Positions 1 to 6,672 of a stretch of 8,569 nucleotides of DNA are shown one piece after another (within the stretch, counting starts at the first letter, position 1; each line of letters begins with the position of its first letter). A program made the position numbers and the translations under genes. This DNA is from Chloroflexota bacterium (GTDB taxonomy: Bacteria; Chloroflexota; Anaerolineae; Anaerolineales; UBA11858): the NCBI GenBank assembly GCA_003513015.1, contig DOTA01000306.1, positions 1 to 8,569 of the forward strand. Direction: 5' to 3'. The notes beneath the pieces are model-generated. The model saw only the letters and a list, made by a program, of their open reading frames with translations, ran no database searches and was not told the DNA's origin.

Positions 1-908
1 ATGGCGTTGGCTACATCAGAGGCCTCGGCGCGCGTGGGGCGCGGGTTGTTCATCATCGATTCAAGCATTTGGGTGGCGGTAATCACCACTTTCAGGTGGC
101 GGTTTGCCAGGTGGATGATGCGTTTCTGCTCAATGGGTACCCGCTGCGGTGGCAGTTCCACCCCAAGGTCACCGCGCGCCACCATCACGCCATCCACTAC
201 GTGGAGAATCTCGTGCAGGTTGTCCAGCGCTTCGGGGCGTTCCAGTTTGGCGATGATCGGGATTTCGGTTTTACTGGAATCGATGCGTTGGATTTCATCT
301 CGTAGGTTGATAATATCTTGCGCGCTGCGAACAAATGAGAGGGCGATGGCATCCACGTTTTGAGAGAGACCAAAGATTAAATCTTGACGGTCTTTTTCGG
401 TGAAGGACTGGATGTTCAGACTGGCTCCGGGGAGGTTGACCCCCTTATGGGGTTTCAGCACCCCTCCCAGGGTCACGCGGGTTTCGACTCCCGTGGGGGT
501 GATGGAAACCACCTCAAGTTCCAGGTTGCCATCATCCAGTAGAATTCTTTCCCCCATGCTGGCGCTTTCCGGTAATTTGTCATAATCGACGCTGACTTGA
601 TCCGAGGTCCCTAAAATTGGTTCGATGGTTAGGGTCAGTTTTTGCCCTTTTTGCAGGTTAATGCTGCCATCTTCGATCTCACCTGTGCGGATTTTGGGAC
701 CCTGCAAGTCTTGTAGAATGGTCACGGGTTGGCCCATTTCGCGGGCGATGCGGCGAATGGTTGCGATGACGACGGCATGCTCCGCTTGCGCGCCGTGCGA
801 AAAGTTGATGCGAGCCACGTTCATCCCGGCCTGGATGAGTTCGCGAATGGCGCTTTCATTGCTGCTGGCCGGGCCAAGCGTGGCGACGATTTTGGCGCGT
901 CGATACAT
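1..908 (-). CDS. pyk: Pyruvate kinase, N-terminal ~302 residues (runs off left edge)
   Basis: Pyruvate kinase transfers phosphate from PEP to ADP, giving pyruvate and ATP at the end of glycolysis in the cytosol. Reading down from the ATG at 908-906, the protein opens [16 protein letters not shown], the usual start of the family. Visible active-site parts are R33 and the NFSHG motif (N35, S37), D67, the phosphotransfer lysine K221 in IIAKLER, the metal ligands E223 and D247 (in [10 protein letters not shown]), and T279 in TATQML. The B domain lies at about 72-172. The frame is open to the edge, ending in the [15 protein letters not shown] region, so the end of the barrel and the C-terminal allosteric domain are missing only because the window stops. 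An AGGAG ribosome site (919-915) lies 6 bases before the ATG. It is the third gene after ald and the CoA-transferase, 32 bases downstream of the latter. Residues 67-72 read DLQGPK, with Lys where potassium-dependent enzymes have Glu, which suggests a potassium-independent enzyme (inference). Confidence 0.96.
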   Translation of the reverse strand, partial: MYRRAKIVATLGPASSNESAIRELIQAGMNVARINFSHGAQAEHAVVIATIRRIAREMGQPVTILQDLQGPKIRTGEIEDGSINLQKGQKLTLTIEPILGTSDQVSVDYDKLPESASMGERILLDDGNLELEVVSITPTGVETRVTLGGVLKPHKGVNLPGASLNIQSFTEKDRQDLIFGLSQNVDAIALSFVRSAQDIINLRDEIQRIDSSKTEIPIIAKLERPEALDNLHEILHVVDGVMVARGDLGVELPPQRVPIEQKRIIHLANRHLKVVITATQMLESMMNNPRPTRAEASDVANA

Positions 909-940
909 GAGATGCTCCTAACGGGTATTACCGCGAAAAA

Positions 941-2236
941 TTAAATGTAGTGCAATTCTTTGGCTTGGCAAGTGAGTTCCTCGCGAAATTCGGGGTGAGC
1001 GATGTTGATGAGGCTTTGGGCGCGCTGCCGGATAGTTTTACCGTAAAGATCGGCGATGCCATATTCGGTGACAATGAAATGCACATGGTTGCGGGTCGTC
1101 ACTACGCCCGCACCTTGTTTGAGCATGGGCACAATGCGGCTAAACCTTTTCGCTTTGCTGGGCAAGGCGATGATGGGCACGCCGTCTTTGGCACGGGAGG
1201 CTCCGTAGATAAAATCGAGTTGCCCGCCGACACCGCTGTAGAGTTTAGGGCCGATGCTATCAGCGCAAACTTGACCGGTGAGATCAACTTCGATGGCTGA
1301 GTTGATGGCAACCATGCGGTCGTTTTGGGCGATGACAAAAGGATCGTTAACGTATTCGGAGCGGTGGAATTCGATCAGGGGGTTGTTGTGTGCCCATTTG
1401 TAAAGCCGCTCAGTCCCCAGGATGAAACCGGCCACAATTTTTCCGGGGTGCAGAGTTTTGTGAGCGTTGGTCAGCACCCCGGCTTCCACTAACTCGATCA
1501 CGCCATCTGAGAAAAGTTCTGTGTGCACGCCTAAATCTTCCCGATCGTAGAGGTATTTGAGCACCGCGTCCGGGATGGCACCGATGCCCATCTGCATGGT
1601 TGCCCGATCGGGGATCAACTCGGCGATATTTTTGGCGATGGTTTCGGTGATCACATCTTCTTCGCCGCCGCCCATGGGCACTTCGGGCAGCGGGTAATTA
1701 ACGGGGACGATGTGATTGAGCTTGTTCACATGAATAAACGAATCACCCAGGGTTCGAGGCATCTGCTCATTGACTTCGGCGATGATAATTTTAGCGGCTT
1801 CCGCAATGGTTTTACTCAGCCCCACTTCCACGCCGAAACTGCAAAAGCCATGTTCATCCGGCGGCGAGAGATGCACCAAAGCGACATCCACGGGTAAATA
1901 TTTGTTTTTAAAGAGCAGCGGAAATTCCGAGAGCAGCACGGGGGTAAAATCGGCGCGGCCTTCTTGCACGGCTTTGCGCACATTGTGCCCGATGAACAGG
2001 GCATTCACTCGCAAGTGGCCTTCCATTTCCGGGCTGACGTAATCGGCGGAACCGATCGTCAAGGCGTGGCAGATTTCCACATCCTGTAGTTCCGGGGCAT
2101 GTTCCACCAAGGCGGCTAAGACAACTTGGGGAATTGAGCAGTTCCCAGTGAGAAAGATGCGGTTGCCGGATTGAATGGACTTGACCGCTTGTTCTGCGCG
2201 AACAACCTTGCTTTTGTATTGATCTGCCCAGTTCAT
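941..2236 (-). CDS. Acetyl-CoA hydrolase/transferase family CoA-transferase (4-hydroxybutyrate CoA-transferase-like)
   Basis: This 431-residue class I CoA-transferase moves CoA between acyl-CoA and a free carboxylate through a glutamyl-CoA intermediate. The sequence runs closely with 4-hydroxybutyrate CoA-transferase (AbfT) of Clostridium aminobutyricum as I recall it. Shared blocks include SPPDEHGFCSFGV (124-136), MGIGAIPDAVL (216-226), HTELFSDGVIEL (238-249), the glycine loop SGVGGQLDF (334-342) and VTEYGIADL (389-397). E240 in HTE matches the catalytic glutamate (E238 in the clostridial enzyme). Length is normal and there is no signal peptide. The true acceptor (acetate, butyrate, 4-hydroxybutyrate, succinate or another) cannot be read from sequence, so no symbol is given. 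The ATG starts 3 bases after the ald stop, with a short AGG (2245-2243) 6 bases upstream that overlaps the end of ald, so translation is probably coupled. The ald and pyk context suggests work in pyruvate/acetyl-CoA fermentation, for example releasing acetate or loading another acid with CoA. Confidence 0.93.
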   Translation of the reverse strand: MNWADQYKSKVVRAEQAVKSIQSGNRIFLTGNCSIPQVVLAALVEHAPELQDVEICHALTIGSADYVSPEMEGHLRVNALFIGHNVRKAVQEGRADFTPVLLSEFPLLFKNKYLPVDVALVHLSPPDEHGFCSFGVEVGLSKTIAEAAKIIIAEVNEQMPRTLGDSFIHVNKLNHIVPVNYPLPEVPMGGGEEDVITETIAKNIAELIPDRATMQMGIGAIPDAVLKYLYDREDLGVHTELFSDGVIELVEAGVLTNAHKTLHPGKIVAGFILGTERLYKWAHNNPLIEFHRSEYVNDPFVIAQNDRMVAINSAIEVDLTGQVCADSIGPKLYSGVGGQLDFIYGASRAKDGVPIIALPSKAKRFSRIVPMLKQGAGVVTTRNHVHFIVTEYGIADLYGKTIRQRAQSLINIAHPEFREELTCQAKELHYI

Positions 2237-2239
2237 GGT

Positions 2240-3334
2240 TTACCTGCGCCCTTCTAGTGCATCGAGTAAATGGGGATGCACAATTTCACTATGGTGGGTG
2301 TAGACGCCGCGATTGAGGGCAGTGCTGGCGTTGAGGGCTTTTTCCAGGCCCAGTTCAGCGATGATTTCTACGAAAGGCCAGGAAGCATTGCCCAGGGCAT
2401 GGGTGGCGGTGCGTCCTAGCACGCCGGTCATATTGGGGATGCAATAGTGGATCACCTGCTCTTCGATGTAGGTAGGGTTGCTATGGGTGGTTGGCCGGCT
2501 GGTTTCAATGCAGCCACCCTGATCAATGGAAAGATCGATTACCACAGAACGTGGGCGCATACTTTTGATGGCTTCACGGTTGATAATCATGGGCGTGCGC
2601 GCGCCGGGAACCAGCACAGCCCCCACTAAAACATCCGCAAAGCGGCAGACTTTTTCGATGTTGAAACTGTGCGAGATCATGGTTACCACCCGCCCTTGGA
2701 AATGATGGTCTAACTCACGCAAGCGATTCATATTGTGATCCAGAATATAAACTGAAGCGCCCATTCCCAAGAAATTGCGGGCTGCCGCAGCCCCCGAGGT
2801 GCCGCCCCCGATGATAACTACTTCTGCGGGAGGCACGCCTGGAAGGCCGCCCAGTAAAATCCCCTTGCCGCCATAGTTATTTTGCGAAAAAGTGGCGGCA
2901 ATCTGAGGCGTCATGCGCCCGCCCAACTGGCTCAGCGGAGCGAGAACGGGCAGGCTGTCATCTTCTTCTTGGATGATTTCGTAGCCAATGGCGGTGATAT
3001 CTTTCTCTACCAGGGCCAGCGCTTTTTCGGAGCGCCCGGCGGAGAGGTGCAAAAAGCCCATGATGATTGAATTTTCCCGCATCCATTCAAATTCTTGCTC
3101 GGTGGGGCGAGCTACTTTCAGCAGCAAATCGGCGCGACCATAGGCTTCATCGCCGCTGTAGACGATCTGACCGCCTGCTAATTGGTAATCATAATCTGAG
3201 AAACCGCTGCCTACCCCGGCTTTGCTCTCGATGAAACAGGTATGTCCCGCGCTGGTTAAAAGCTGTACCCCCGCAGGTGTCAGACCGACACGATATTCGG
3301 AATCACGCCGTTCTTTTGGAATACATATGTTCAT
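2240..3334 (-). CDS. ald: Alanine dehydrogenase (NAD-dependent)
   Basis: Alanine dehydrogenase interconverts L-alanine + NAD+ + water with pyruvate + ammonium + NADH. The 364-residue protein shows the two-domain AlaDH/PNT fold. The N-terminal substrate part has R15 (in EYRVGLTP), K73 (LLKVARP) and H96 (FLHLSA). The Rossmann part has the nucleotide loop GGGTSG at 176-181 and acidic D199 ending its second strand. The catalytic D271 lies in VIDLSIDQGG, followed by SRPTTHSNPTY. These agree with the R15/K75/H96/D270 set of the Mycobacterium enzyme. One small oddity is KVARP where most relatives have KVKEP. The frame stays open upstream to a GTG at 3394, but the ATG at 3334 is chosen because MNICIPKERR matches the normal family N-terminus, an AGAGGG ribosome site sits 5 bases before it, and the longer start would run through the leader palindrome. 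It is the first gene of the minus-strand group and can run catabolically (alanine use) or anabolically (alanine as an electron sink). Confidence 0.96.
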   Translation of the reverse strand: MNICIPKERRDSEYRVGLTPAGVQLLTSAGHTCFIESKAGVGSGFSDYDYQLAGGQIVYSGDEAYGRADLLLKVARPTEQEFEWMRENSIIMGFLHLSAGRSEKALALVEKDITAIGYEIIQEEDDSLPVLAPLSQLGGRMTPQIAATFSQNNYGGKGILLGGLPGVPPAEVVIIGGGTSGAAAARNFLGMGASVYILDHNMNRLRELDHHFQGRVVTMISHSFNIEKVCRFADVLVGAVLVPGARTPMIINREAIKSMRPRSVVIDLSIDQGGCIETSRPTTHSNPTYIEEQVIHYCIPNMTGVLGRTATHALGNASWPFVEIIAELGLEKALNASTALNRGVYTHHSEIVHPHLLDALEGRR

Positions 3335-3339
3335 GGCTA

Positions 3340-3345
3340 CCCTCT
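3340..3345 (-). promoter_or_regulatory. Ribosome binding site that fixes the ald start
   Basis: On the minus strand AGAGGG occupies 3345-3340, 5 bases before the ATG at 3334. It supports this start over the in-frame GTG 60 bases upstream, which would add 20 residues not typical of the family. Confidence 0.75.
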
Positions 3346-3374
3346 GAAGTTTTTCGCCGATTGGGAATCTGTTT

Positions 3375-3393
3375 TGTTCGAATGATTCGAACA
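3375..3393. repeat. Perfect 19-base palindrome in the ald leader (candidate operator)
   Basis: TGTTCGAATGATTCGAACA consists of two perfect 9-base arms around one central base. It lies between the inferred ald promoter and the ald start, at about +17 to +35 of the predicted transcript. A protein bound here could block ald operon transcription. Alternatively the RNA could fold into an 8-base-pair stem with a 3-base loop. No run of T follows on the minus strand, so it does not look like an intrinsic terminator. The binding protein is unknown. Confidence 0.6.
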
Positions 3394-3415
3394 CCGTTTA
3401 GTTTGAACCTAAAGC

Positions 3416-3444
3416 AGTATAACATGAAGGAATTATTGTCCCAA
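3416..3444 (-). promoter_or_regulatory. Probable promoter of the ald operon (extended -10)
   Basis: On the minus strand the -10 hexamer TATACT (3421-3416) is preceded by TGT (3424-3422), making an extended -10. A -35-like TTGGGA (3444-3439) sits 17 bases upstream. Transcription would start near 3409, giving a leader of about 75 bases that carries the palindrome. Assignment is by similarity to sigma-70-type consensus only. Confidence 0.55.
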
Positions 3445-3448
3445 CTGT

Positions 3449-3477
3449 CATAGATCGTAAAATTTGGACGATTTATG
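3449..3477. repeat. Imperfect inverted repeat between the divergent promoters (candidate regulator site)
   Basis: CATAGATCGT (3449-3458) and ACGATTTATG (3468-3477) are inverted copies matching at 9 of 10 positions, separated by 9 AT-rich bases. The dyad begins 5 bases beyond the ald -35 and lies about 55 bases upstream of the plus-strand -10. That suits an activator or shared regulator acting on either side. The protein is unknown, and a chance dyad is possible in an AT-rich stretch. Confidence 0.4.
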
Positions 3478-3532
3478 TCATCAATCGGTTTTCATCCCCC
3501 TTTTTGGGGAGTGGCGAAGATTTGATTGGTGA

Positions 3533-3541
3533 TGCTATAAT
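3533..3541 (+). promoter_or_regulatory. Probable promoter of the sensor-kinase cassette (extended -10)
   Basis: TGCTATAAT is a perfect extended -10 (TG, one base, TATAAT at 3536-3541). No good -35 is seen at the usual spacing (GGCGAA at 3513-3518), which extended -10 promoters can tolerate. The start of transcription would be near 3548, leaving a leader of only about 16 bases before the ATG at 3564. Confidence 0.6.
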
Positions 3542-3553
3542 CAAAACCGAAGC

Positions 3554-3557
3554 GAGG
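3554..3557 (+). promoter_or_regulatory. Ribosome binding site that fixes the first kinase start
   Basis: GAGG lies 6 bases before the ATG at 3564. Together with the extended -10 just upstream it favours this start over the in-frame TTG at 3504, which would lie upstream of the inferred transcription start. Confidence 0.6.
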
Positions 3558-3563
3558 CCACGA

Positions 3564-6500
3564 ATGGATAACCCAACCTATCAAAAACCACCTTATTTAA
3601 AAAACATTTGTAAATTATCCCATGTTCGTTGGGCTATCTGGCTTCAACACAATCACACAAATTGGCGAGTTCATGAATATTGGGGTTTAAACAAAAAAAG
3701 GCTTGAAACCTTGCAGGCTTTCATTGCTGATTCACAAGTTTCGATGCGAATGACGGGGTCTTTGGCAACCGATCGGATGCGTTCGAATCCCACGGGGTGG
3801 GCCGCCGATGTTTTAGGGTGCGCGTACATCTATATTTTTCCGGAGCCAAAATCACAAATGGTGTTGATCGCAGGCGCAGATCAACTGGAAAAAACCGCTC
3901 AAAGCTATCTTCGTGTTTTGGCGCAGGCGGGAATTCCTCAACCCGTGATTGATTTCTCGAACCAGCAATTTTTGACGAATTTTTTAGAAGAACTTGATAC
4001 AGGGATTTCGTATGATCTGCACAGCGGCTTAGATCATACTTTGCAGATTTTATATCGCTATATTAGCTGCGATACCATTTGCATCGGGTTGCGTTATGGC
4101 GAAAACCTGCGCCTGGAAGCAACTTTGCCAGCGCAAACGCGAGATTTGGAACAGCAAGTCTCGGTGAAATCCGGGATTTTGGAACAAATTATGTCTGAAC
4201 GGTCAGTCATGATCGTGGAGGATATTGCAAACGGTCAGGCTTGCCCCCTAATGGTCAGGCATCCAGTTGATGGCGGTTCCTGGATGGGGGTGCCGTTGTG
4301 GGTTGGTAGGCGGGTCATTGGGGTGCTTTTCTTCTTATCGAATCAACCCGGGGCATTTAGCTCGCAAAACGCCGAACAAGCTACCATCATTGCCACCCAT
4401 TTATCCCCGGTGATCGAAACCTCCATGGCTCTGGCGGAAGCTTCGATGCAGCTTGAAAAAATGGCTCTGCTAAATGAATTGGCTTCGGCGGCCTCGATTA
4501 GTATGAATGCTGATGAAGTGGCAGCCCGGATTATTTATCGCTTAAAGCGCATTTTTGGCACGGAATTTGTTTCAATTCTGTTGCTTTCCAAAAACCGAAA
4601 GACCCTGCACGAGTTTGGGTTAAGCGATCCAAGGTCAAACCCTTTCACCGTCCCTGTGGAATCGAGTTTATCAGGGTCTGTGGTCGAGAGTGGTCTGCCT
4701 GCACGCACCGGTGATGTTTCCACCGCTGCCAGATATTATGAGTACACCAAAGGTGTGCGCTCCGAATTAACGGTGCCGCTAAAATATCGCGGCAATATCA
4801 TCGGAGTTTTAGATCTTCAATCCACGGAGCCTGATGCCTTTTCATTGCGGGATGAACAATTGCTGGTGGTCATGGCCAGCCAGTTGGCTGGGTTGATCGA
4901 AAATATTCGTCTGCATGAAGAAACTCGCCAACGTGCCCGAAACCTGGATATGATCCATCAGGTGGTTCAAGGCGTGGTGGGTTTGACACACATCCCCGAA
5001 ATTGCCCAGGTGGCGGCTGAATTGATGGCTGAACGCTTCACTTTTGAATTAGCCCTGGTAATTTTAGTGGATGAAAAGGGTGAGAATCTGAGAATCGAAG
5101 GCGTGGGGGGCGAGGTTTCCTCTGAAATTATGCGGGGCCTGTCAAAACCAATCGAAGTGGGGATTGCGGGCGAGGTCTGTCGAGATGGGATCAGCCGCCT
5201 GGTGAACGATACCAGCCAAAATCCGGTCTATACCTCCCTTCCAGGGTGGCAGGGATGCTCTGAAATGTGCGTGCCTCTCAAGGAGCACGATCTCATCTTT
5301 GGCGTGCTAATCGTGGAAAAATCCCACAAAGACGCCTTTACCGAAAATGATCTGCTGGTGTTGGAATCATTGGCCGGTGTGCTTTCCAGCGTGATGATTA
5401 ATGCCCGCAGCTACCAGCGCTTGAGCGTTAATTTACGGCATTTGCAGGCGGTGCGAGAAACTGCCCTGGATATTAGTGCCGATCTTGATCTGGATACATT
5501 GCTAACCCGTGTCACGAACCGGGCGCGCGAACTGGTGGGCGCGAAAGGCGCAGAACTCGGGCTGGTGAATGCGGAAAACCAGACGGTTGAAATCATGGTT
5601 TCCGAAAACCCCTGGGAAGGTTACTCCAAAGGTTTGGTGATCCCCTTCAATCATGGCATCGCGGGGACGATGGCGGTTAAAGGCCAAACGCTGGCGGTTG
5701 ATGATTATGATACCTGGGCTGGCAGCTTGCAACTGGGTAATCCGGCACCTTTCACGGCTGTGGCAGGTGTGCCGCTAAAATATAAAGGCCAGGTAATTGG
5801 CACGTTGACGATCATCCACGATGAACCCAACCGCGGTTTTGATGCGGATGATATTCGCTTGCTCGAATTGTTAGCCCCGCAGGTGGCGGTTTCGGTGCGG
5901 AATGCGCGCTTATATCAGGAACTTCAAACCCTGATGAAAGCCGAAAGGCTTGCCAAAGACCGTTTGGTGCGTTCTGCCCGCTTGGCGGCTGTGGGTGAGT
6001 TATCGGCCGGGGTGGCGCACGAGTTGAACAACCCCCTGACAACTGTAGCGGGATTTGTGGAATTGGTTTTGGATGATTTGCCGGAAGATAGCCTGTATCG
6101 CACAGATTTGGAGTTGGTCCTCAAGGAGGCCCGCCGGGCGAGGGAAGTGGTGCGCCGCCTTTTAGATTTTTCTCGCCCCGGAGATGGATTCCGGGTGCGC
6201 GCGGATGTAAACGATTTGGTGGGTGATGTAATTGCCCTGGTCCATCATCTCCTGCATACTAGTGGCATTGAATTAAAAACGAATTTGCAGGAAAATTTAC
6301 CCTGGATTCAAGCGGACCGCGATCAAATTAAACAAGTCTTGCTCAATCTGGTGCATAATGCTATCCACGCCATGCCGCGCGGGGGAACCCTCCAAATTGA
6401 AACCCGGCCCGAGGCCCACGCAGATGTTCAAGGAGTGACGATGCGAATTCGGGATACGGGTCTGGGAATTATGCCGGAAAACATGGGGCGTCTCTTCGAA

Positions 6501-6668
6501 CCCTTTTTCACTACTCGACCGCCAGGAGAAGGCACCGGCCTGGGGCTGTCCGTCAGTTATGGAATCATCACCGATCACGGCGGCATCATCGATGTTGATA
6601 GCAAACCGGGAAAAGGCAGCACTTTCACGGTTTGGCTGCCAATTCAAAGCAATAAGGCGCTGATTTAA
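3564..6668 (+). CDS. Soluble sensor histidine kinase with four tandem GAF domains
   Basis: A 1034-residue cytoplasmic histidine kinase that should autophosphorylate in response to small ligands or redox state sensed by GAF domains. Order: an N-terminal region of about 140 residues that I do not recognise; four GAF domains at about 143-295, 300-455, 461-619 and 625-790; a helical linker; the HisKA dimerisation helix with H819 in VAHELNNPL; and the HATPase domain with N932 (NLVHNAIHAM), D964 (DTGLGI), the F box FEPFFTTRP and the G2 box GTGLGLS. E820 and N823 form the ExxN pair linked to phosphatase activity in HisKA kinases. A Val-Pro-Leu strand recurs at V243, V404, V570 and V736, marking one site per GAF. 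No membrane segment or signal peptide is visible. The start is set at the ATG (see the promoter and ribosome-site entries). The gene is 4 bases from the second kinase, so they are co-transcribed and probably partners. The ligands cannot be told from sequence. Confidence 0.93.
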   Translation: MDNPTYQKPPYLKNICKLSHVRWAIWLQHNHTNWRVHEYWGLNKKRLETLQAFIADSQVSMRMTGSLATDRMRSNPTGWAADVLGCAYIYIFPEPKSQMVLIAGADQLEKTAQSYLRVLAQAGIPQPVIDFSNQQFLTNFLEELDTGISYDLHSGLDHTLQILYRYISCDTICIGLRYGENLRLEATLPAQTRDLEQQVSVKSGILEQIMSERSVMIVEDIANGQACPLMVRHPVDGGSWMGVPLWVGRRVIGVLFFLSNQPGAFSSQNAEQATIIATHLSPVIETSMALAEASMQLEKMALLNELASAASISMNADEVAARIIYRLKRIFGTEFVSILLLSKNRKTLHEFGLSDPRSNPFTVPVESSLSGSVVESGLPARTGDVSTAARYYEYTKGVRSELTVPLKYRGNIIGVLDLQSTEPDAFSLRDEQLLVVMASQLAGLIENIRLHEETRQRARNLDMIHQVVQGVVGLTHIPEIAQVAAELMAERFTFELALVILVDEKGENLRIEGVGGEVSSEIMRGLSKPIEVGIAGEVCRDGISRLVNDTSQNPVYTSLPGWQGCSEMCVPLKEHDLIFGVLIVEKSHKDAFTENDLLVLESLAGVLSSVMINARSYQRLSVNLRHLQAVRETALDISADLDLDTLLTRVTNRARELVGAKGAELGLVNAENQTVEIMVSENPWEGYSKGLVIPFNHGIAGTMAVKGQTLAVDDYDTWAGSLQLGNPAPFTAVAGVPLKYKGQVIGTLTIIHDEPNRGFDADDIRLLELLAPQVAVSVRNARLYQELQTLMKAERLAKDRLVRSARLAAVGELSAGVAHELNNPLTTVAGFVELVLDDLPEDSLYRTDLELVLKEARRAREVVRRLLDFSRPGDGFRVRADVNDLVGDVIALVHHLLHTSGIELKTNLQENLPWIQADRDQIKQVLLNLVHNAIHAMPRGGTLQIETRPEAHADVQGVTMRIRDTGLGIMPENMGRLFEPFFTTRPPGEGTGLGLSVSYGIITDHGGIIDVDSKPGKGSTFTVWLPIQSNKALI

Positions 6669-6672
6669 TTCG

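Noticed and set aside
950..1300. 116-residue open frame on the plus strand opposite the CoA-transferase
   Set aside because: It lies wholly within a well-supported gene on the other strand, has no family resemblance, and arises from the codon pattern of that gene.
3335..3394. Longer start for ald at GTG 3394
   Set aside because: The added residues run through the leader palindrome and do not match the family N-terminus; the ATG at 3334 has a good ribosome site.
3495..3510. TCCCC and GGGGA around a T-rich loop, a possible small hairpin or terminator
   Set aside because: The stem is only 5 base pairs and no T run follows it in either direction that would fit an intrinsic terminator.
3504..3563. 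Longer start for the GAF kinase at TTG 3504
   Set aside because: The extra 20 codons contain the extended -10 TGCTATAAT, the TTG lacks a ribosome site at good spacing, and the ATG at 3564 has GAGG 6 bases upstream.
3778..3792. GTTCGAATC, the classic T-loop sequence of tRNAs, here and again in the ald leader
   Set aside because: The flanking bases do not form a T stem, and no acceptor, anticodon or D arm is found. The first copy is inside kinase coding sequence and the second is part of the palindrome.
4233..4260. Direct repeat GGTCAGGC, copies 20 bases apart, in the first GAF
   Set aside because: It is only 8 bases long, falls inside coding sequence, and no unit is repeated further.
3990..4450. 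Phytochrome-like chromophore site in the first GAF, because of its cysteines and RHP
   Set aside because: The conserved Cys-His chromophore motif is absent; Cys and His residues here are not in the expected arrangement.
6297..6647. 116-residue open frame on the minus strand opposite the kinase ATPase domain
   Set aside because: It overlaps conserved HATPase motifs on the plus strand, and its translation shows no recognisable domain.
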